A DNA stretch of 10,552 bases from Parvularia atlantis (taxonomy: Eukaryota; Opisthokonta; Rotosphaerida), in the NCBI GenBank assembly GCA_943704415.1, contig CALSCO010000038.1:1-10552 (forward strand). The letters run 5' to 3'. The notes under the pieces are model-generated. The model ran no database searches. It was not told the DNA's origin and saw only the letters and a program-made list of their open reading frames with translations. Positions within the stretch are counted from its first letter, which is position 1. Each line of letters opens with the position of its first letter. This document shows, one piece after another, positions 7,634 through 10,552 of this stretch. The position numbers were made by a program, and so were the translations under genes.

Positions 7634-7672
7634 AATGTGTATGCAGTGTGCGCAGGGAACGTTAGGGCAGCT
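7634..7672. other. 39-bp convergent gap
   Basis: 39 bp lie between the OS-9 stop (+) and the stop of the proline-rich exon (-). It carries TGTGTATG shortly after the OS-9 stop and no AATAAA. The two 3' UTRs must overlap. Confidence 0.45.
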
Positions 7673-8401
7673 TTACGCAGAGAACACGCTTTCACTGAGC
7701 TCGGAGACGGCGCCGGGGAGCACCGGCACGGCGCAGATCGCGTCAAAGAAGGCGCCGTCCATGGCGAGGATGCGTCGCCGAGCCGCGGCCAGACGCGCCG
7801 GTGTGAGCTCGCTCACGCTGACGGCGAGCCGGATGACCGCACGCACGGCGGGTGAGGTGGGCGGCAGGCGCTGCAGCCGGCTGAAGACCAGCTCGCGTTC
7901 GTCGCGGCTGTCGAAGAGCAGGTTGATCGAGCGGCGCAGGTGGTGCATGTCGTGGTCATGGTCGTTGTCTTCGTCCTCCTCCCACTCGGCCCGCTCGGCG
8001 CCACCAGTAATGACGATGTCGCGCATCGGTGCGTCGTCCGACATGATGACGTCCTTCTGCAACGCGACGCGTGACAGGCTCATGGCCCCGCCGATCCCCT
8101 CGGTCTCTGGCAGCGCGCTGCCCCTGCGCATGGGCACCGCTGCGCCAGCCGCTGGCTTGAGCTTGGGCGGTGCGGCAGCCGCTGGCCTGAGCTTGGGCGG
8201 TGCGGCGGCTGTCGCTGGGGCTGGTGGCGGCGCAGGTGCGCCGGCTGGCGCTGGCGGCGGCGGCGGAGACGGCAGTAGCTCGGGCTCTGCCATGGGCGGA
8301 GGCGGCGGCGGCGGCGGCGGTGCGTCGAAAGCTGCAGTCTGTGATCGCCGGTCGGCCTTGGGCGCCGCATCGCTCTCGCCCGTCGCAATTGGCCGGGCCA
8401 A
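7673..8401 (-). CDS. Proline-rich, acidic unknown protein: probable last exon of the 7TM gene
   Basis: An open frame of 242 codons with coding-like codon choice. Its 5' end follows CAG at 8404-8402, and the frame has a stop just upstream and no ATG until 8293 (after nine Pro), so it looks like a downstream exon rather than a gene start. Intron 8453-8402 (52 bp, GTGCGTC...GGCAG) would join it in phase 0 to the 7TM gene, giving a 683-residue protein. Seen: nine Pro (8320-8294), a second PSPPPPPAP stretch, PPKL[RK]PAA repeats, an acidic EEDEDNDHDHD run, and a C-terminal mixed helical part (RRSINLLFDSRDERELVFSRL to FSA). I do not recognise a domain. If it is a separate gene, the protein starts at 8293 with 207 codons. 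Confidence 0.55.
   Translation of the reverse strand: MARPIATGESDAAPKADRRSQTAAFDAPPPPPPPPPMAEPELLPSPPPPPAPAGAPAPPPAPATAAAPPKLRPAAAAPPKLKPAAGAAVPMRRGSALPETEGIGGAMSLSRVALQKDVIMSDDAPMRDIVITGGAERAEWEEDEDNDHDHDMHHLRRSINLLFDSRDERELVFSRLQRLPPTSPAVRAVIRLAVSVSELTPARLAAARRRILAMDGAFFDAICAVPVLPGAVSELSESVFSA
8148..8207 (-). repeat. Two 30-bp tandem copies encoding PPKL[RK]PAA
   Basis: Copies 8148-8177 and 8178-8207 are nearly identical and in frame, adding ten residues each to the proline/alanine-rich region. Confidence 0.88.
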
Positions 8402-8441
8402 CTGCCGCAGCGACGGTCTTTAGCGTGTAGCGGTACCGCGG

Positions 8442-10219
8442 TCAGCGACGCACGAAGGGCATCTGCTTCTTCTTCCTGGGCTTGGCCAGCTCCAGCGCGG
8501 CGTCGTCAGACAGTCCGCCGTAGACGAGGTTATTTTGGTCCTGCTGCCGCGCGCGCTCGGCGTAGTTGTCCGTGTCGGCCGGCAGCCCCGCCGATCGCCA
8601 GCGCGCGCGCTCGTCATCTGAATCGTCGCTCTTGGCGTTGAGCAGCACGGTGCTCCGCAGCAGGCCGCCCTCGCGCTCGCTCTTGGCGTTGAGCGGCAAG
8701 AAGCTGCCCAGCGGGACGCCCTCGCGTGCGTCGTCGTCGTTGTCATCGCCGCCGGTCGCACTGTCACGCGGCGCCGCCTGAACCTCCTTGTCACCGGTGC
8801 TGCTGCGACGCTCCAGGCCGACGTGCTCGGGCTGCGGCTTCATCTCCACGTCCTCGACCTCGACGTCCTTGGCCGTGAACGCTGCGCGCTCAACTCAGTC
8901 ACGCACAAGTGGCGCGCGTAGCAGCCTGAGCGCACCCTCGTTGAGAAAAAAGACGGTGCTAGCGAGGGCGAGCAGGACCTCGCTGGCGAAGAACGCGGCG
9001 ATGATGCCCGTGTTGCTCGGCAGGTCGCCGTACTCGCGGTTGCTGTGGCGCATGGCGCGCGTGAGCGGCGGGCAGCGAGGCAGAGAGTGCACGCGCACGC
9101 ACAACTGCAGGTCGACGACGATAAAGTAGATGGCGATGGCGAGGCACAGCAGCGAGAAGGCGATGAAGGCCACGACGTAGACGTACAGGTACGTGCGCGT
9201 GTTTAGCACGTCGATCTGCCGGCCGCGGTACGGGAACTTCATGCCCCTGCGGAGCTGCTCGTGTGTCAGCGAGCAACGATGGGGCTGCTGTGTGCGCACC
9301 TTCTTGAGAAAGTCGATGCCGCCGATGACAATGTTTGTGCGGAACATGGTGCAGTAGAAAACAGCCAGGTAGAAGACCGACACGAGCGCGTAGAAGGCGG
9401 CCACACCGATGGTCTGCGCGTCAGAGTGAGCGCGCGCGTGGGCGCAGCGGCGCGGGCAGGCGCGCGCGCACGTAGAGGATCGGCAGGCCAAAGATGTTGT
9501 TGAGCACCTGTGCGCGCGCGCGCGCGGGTGGTGAGCACACGCGCGCGGTGCGGACGGGCGGGCACCTGGTAGATGGCGTACGTGACTGCGGTGCGCGAGC
9601 GATACGTGTGAGCGATGCACGGCCGCGAGGGGCGGGCGCGCACCAAAGCCCTGCGCGGCCACGACCAGCGCAAACACGCCCATCGCGACCCAGCGCGTGC
9701 CACGGGCCTGCCCGGCCACGACGATGGCCTTCATCAGCCCGCGCCGCACGATGATCTTCTGTGCCGGGATGACGATGAGGAACGGGCCGAGCAGCATAAA
9801 CAGCGCGCTGCGGCGACGTGAGCTCGGGGGCGCGCGATATCGGCCGAGAGGGAGGCGCGCACCCGAGCACGAGCGCCGAGCGGATGAGCTGCAGCGACGG
9901 CAGCGGCATCTCGGGCACGCGCAGGAAGTAGGCAATCACCAGCAGCACGTACGTGAGCGCCCACGACTGCACGCACGCGTCGTCGTGAGCATCCTGCCGC
10001 GCCGCAGGCAGAGGGACGCACGCCGAGGACGTAGCCGCACACGAGCAGCTGCGGCACGACCGACGACAGGTACACGACGGTCGAAAGGTAGCCTTGCACC
10101 ACCTGCCCGACCGTGTAGGCCGCGACCACGTACAGGAACGCCTCGGGCGGGATCCACAGCGACGGGCTGATGGCCGGGAACAGCGGCGGCGCGAAGACGT
10201 TGCTCTCGCTCACGTTCAT
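8442..10219 (-). CDS. Seven-transmembrane protein of unrecognised family
   Basis: Exons (descending): 10219-10022, 9966-9863, 9807-9644, 9585-9566, 9507-9472, 9413-9300, 9254-9103, 9042-8936 and 8881-8442 (or 8881-8454 if joined to 8401-7673). The stop at 8442 gives 444 residues. Hydrophobic segments, by eye: 27-50, 57-81, 96-115, 140-160, 175-198, 234-259 and 275-296. That is seven, which predicts an outside N terminus (NVS glycosylation site at residue 2) and a cytoplasmic tail. The loop before segment 6 is basic (KKLRRGMKFPYRGRQ). The tail is hydrophilic with Asp/Ser clusters, two LNAKS[DE] repeats and a basic PRKKKQMPF. It has GPCR-like topology, but I see no DRY, NPxxY or other family motif. 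Exon 4 is only 20 nt. The start is the first ATG before segment 1. Function unknown; receptor or transporter are both possible. Confidence 0.72.
8626..8694 (-). repeat. 18-bp direct repeats 51 bp apart in the 7TM tail
   Basis: The same 18 bp (TCGCTCTTGGCGTTGAGC on the plus strand) occurs at 8626-8643 and 8677-8694. The 51-bp offset is 17 codons, so the protein repeats LNAKS followed by an acidic residue. This suggests an old in-frame duplication. Confidence 0.85.
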
Positions 10220-10282
10220 CCCGGCGCGCGGCGGTTGTTTGGATCTCGGATCTTGATAACGTGTCAATTCGCGCGAAGTTCA
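10220..10282. promoter_or_regulatory. Region upstream of the 7TM gene
   Basis: It holds the likely promoter of the 7TM gene, with AT-rich TCTTGATAACGTGTCAATTCG around 10251-10271. GC content falls from here to the right edge. No defined element can be named. Confidence 0.35.
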
Positions 10283-10302
10283 ATGCGACGCCGTAGGGCA
10301 AG

Positions 10303-10334
10303 TGGACAAGCGCGCCTGAAGTTGGACAAGCGCG
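10303..10334 (+). repeat. 12-bp direct repeat, 20-bp spacing
   Basis: TGGACAAGCGCG occurs at 10303-10314 and 10323-10334. It lies in the low-GC edge segment, upstream of a possible exon; origin and role are unknown. Confidence 0.75.
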
Positions 10335-10370
10335 ACAAGCTCTGTCTATCGCGTTCATTCATTCAACACA

Positions 10371-10552
10371 GTGACCTCTCTGGAGCAACTGGCCACAGAA
10401 ATACGAGAGCCGGAACTTTGGCGGTCGACCGTGACAATTTTATACGACGAGTTGAATAGCTTCCTTGAGCCATTCGTCCCCTTTCTCTTCTGGGCGGAAG
10501 ATCGTCGCCTTCGCGAAGTCTGCCGAGAAGACGACTGCCCAGTAGATTTTGC
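10371..10552 (+). CDS. Possible partial exon of an unknown gene, runs off the right edge
   Basis: After a plausible acceptor (TTCATTCATTCAACACAG, ending at 10369) this frame stays open for 60 codons to the edge. It reads as a helical, Glu/Leu-rich protein (SLEQLATEIREPELW, then ILYDELNSFLEPFVPFLFWA). A short first exon beginning at ATG 10273-10275 and splicing in phase 1 is conceivable but unsupported. GC here is about 53%, well below the rest of the window. The opposite strand is also open, so the strand is uncertain. No family recognised. Confidence 0.3.
   Translation, partial: MTSLEQLATEIREPELWRSTVTILYDELNSFLEPFVPFLFWAEDRRLREVCREDDCPVDF
10440..10552 (-). CDS. Alternative: C-terminal end of a minus-strand gene entering from the right
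   Basis: 36 codons from the right edge to a TAA at 10442-10440, reading KIYWAVVFSADFAKATIF and then EEKGDEWLKEAIQLVV. By a rough count the third codon position is slightly richer in G/C than in the overlapping plus-strand frame, which mildly favours this strand. It conflicts with the plus-strand reading, and only one is likely to be real. No family recognised. Confidence 0.3.
   Translation of the reverse strand, partial: KIYWAVVFSADFAKATIFRPEEKGDEWLKEAIQLVV

Noticed and set aside
6627-8423. 598-codon plus-strand frame
   Set aside because: Its early part contains OS-9 exons 4 and 5 with an intron read through; after 7264 it is a Ser/Arg/Gly-rich shadow of OS-9 and of the antisense proline-rich exon.
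8887-8911. 25-bp intron at the end of 7TM exon 8
   Set aside because: GTGCGTGACTGAG...GCAG has correct ends but is too short and out of phase; the 54-bp intron 8935-8882 keeps phase 1.
1-10552. Bacterial operon, CRISPR, tRNA or rRNA content
   Set aside because: No continuous long genes with ribosome binding sites, no regularly spaced repeats, no cloverleaf seen; the homologous proteins appear only after removing introns.

Overview
The window looks like nuclear DNA from a small, gene-dense, intron-rich, GC-rich eukaryote, probably unicellular. About 44 introns of roughly 42-68 bp can be modelled. Most start GTGCG and end in CAG, and removing them restores well-known eukaryotic protein families: the shared RNA polymerase subunit Rpb8, the ER lectin OS-9 with a C-terminal HDEL signal, a TTP-like CCCH protein and a W2 translation-factor domain. 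The lineage cannot be fixed from sequence alone. No tRNA, rRNA, CRISPR, viral or bacterial-operon signature was seen.

Layout, left to right. (1) 29-635 (-): N-terminal part of a family III CoA-transferase resembling succinyl-CoA:glutarate CoA-transferase; it runs off the left edge. (2) 773-1428 (+): Rpb8, complete in five exons. (3) 1449-3227 (-): an acyl-CoA dehydrogenase, complete in twelve exons, ending 20 bp from the Rpb8 stop. (4) 3261-5753 (+): the most unusual locus. An NUDT2-like Nudix domain, a poly-Gln tract, two CCCH zinc fingers, a low-complexity linker and a C-terminal W2 (eIF5-type) domain read as one 11-exon gene of about 658 codons. (5) 5837-7633 (+): an OS-9/Yos9 ERAD lectin in seven exons. 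(6) 10219-8442 (-): a seven-transmembrane protein of a family I do not recognise; a 52-bp intron at 8453-8402 probably joins it to a proline-rich last exon (8401-7673). (7) 10262-10552: lower-GC DNA with open frames on both strands, ending at the window edge.

Functional links. The CoA-transferase and acyl-CoA dehydrogenase belong to acyl-CoA (dicarboxylate or branched-acid) catabolism, and such genes are often neighbours in bacteria; here they flank Rpb8. The Nudix-CCCH-W2 protein joins a nucleotide-binding fold, an mRNA-binding module and a translation-initiation-factor docking module, which suggests a post-transcriptional regulator. Its Nudix box carries a Glu-to-Gln change at a metal-binding position, so the first domain may bind rather than cleave. 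OS-9 and the 7TM protein belong to the secretory or membrane system but show no specific link to the other genes.

All exon borders were inferred by eye from protein similarity, reading phase and GT-AG ends. No transcript evidence or database search was available.
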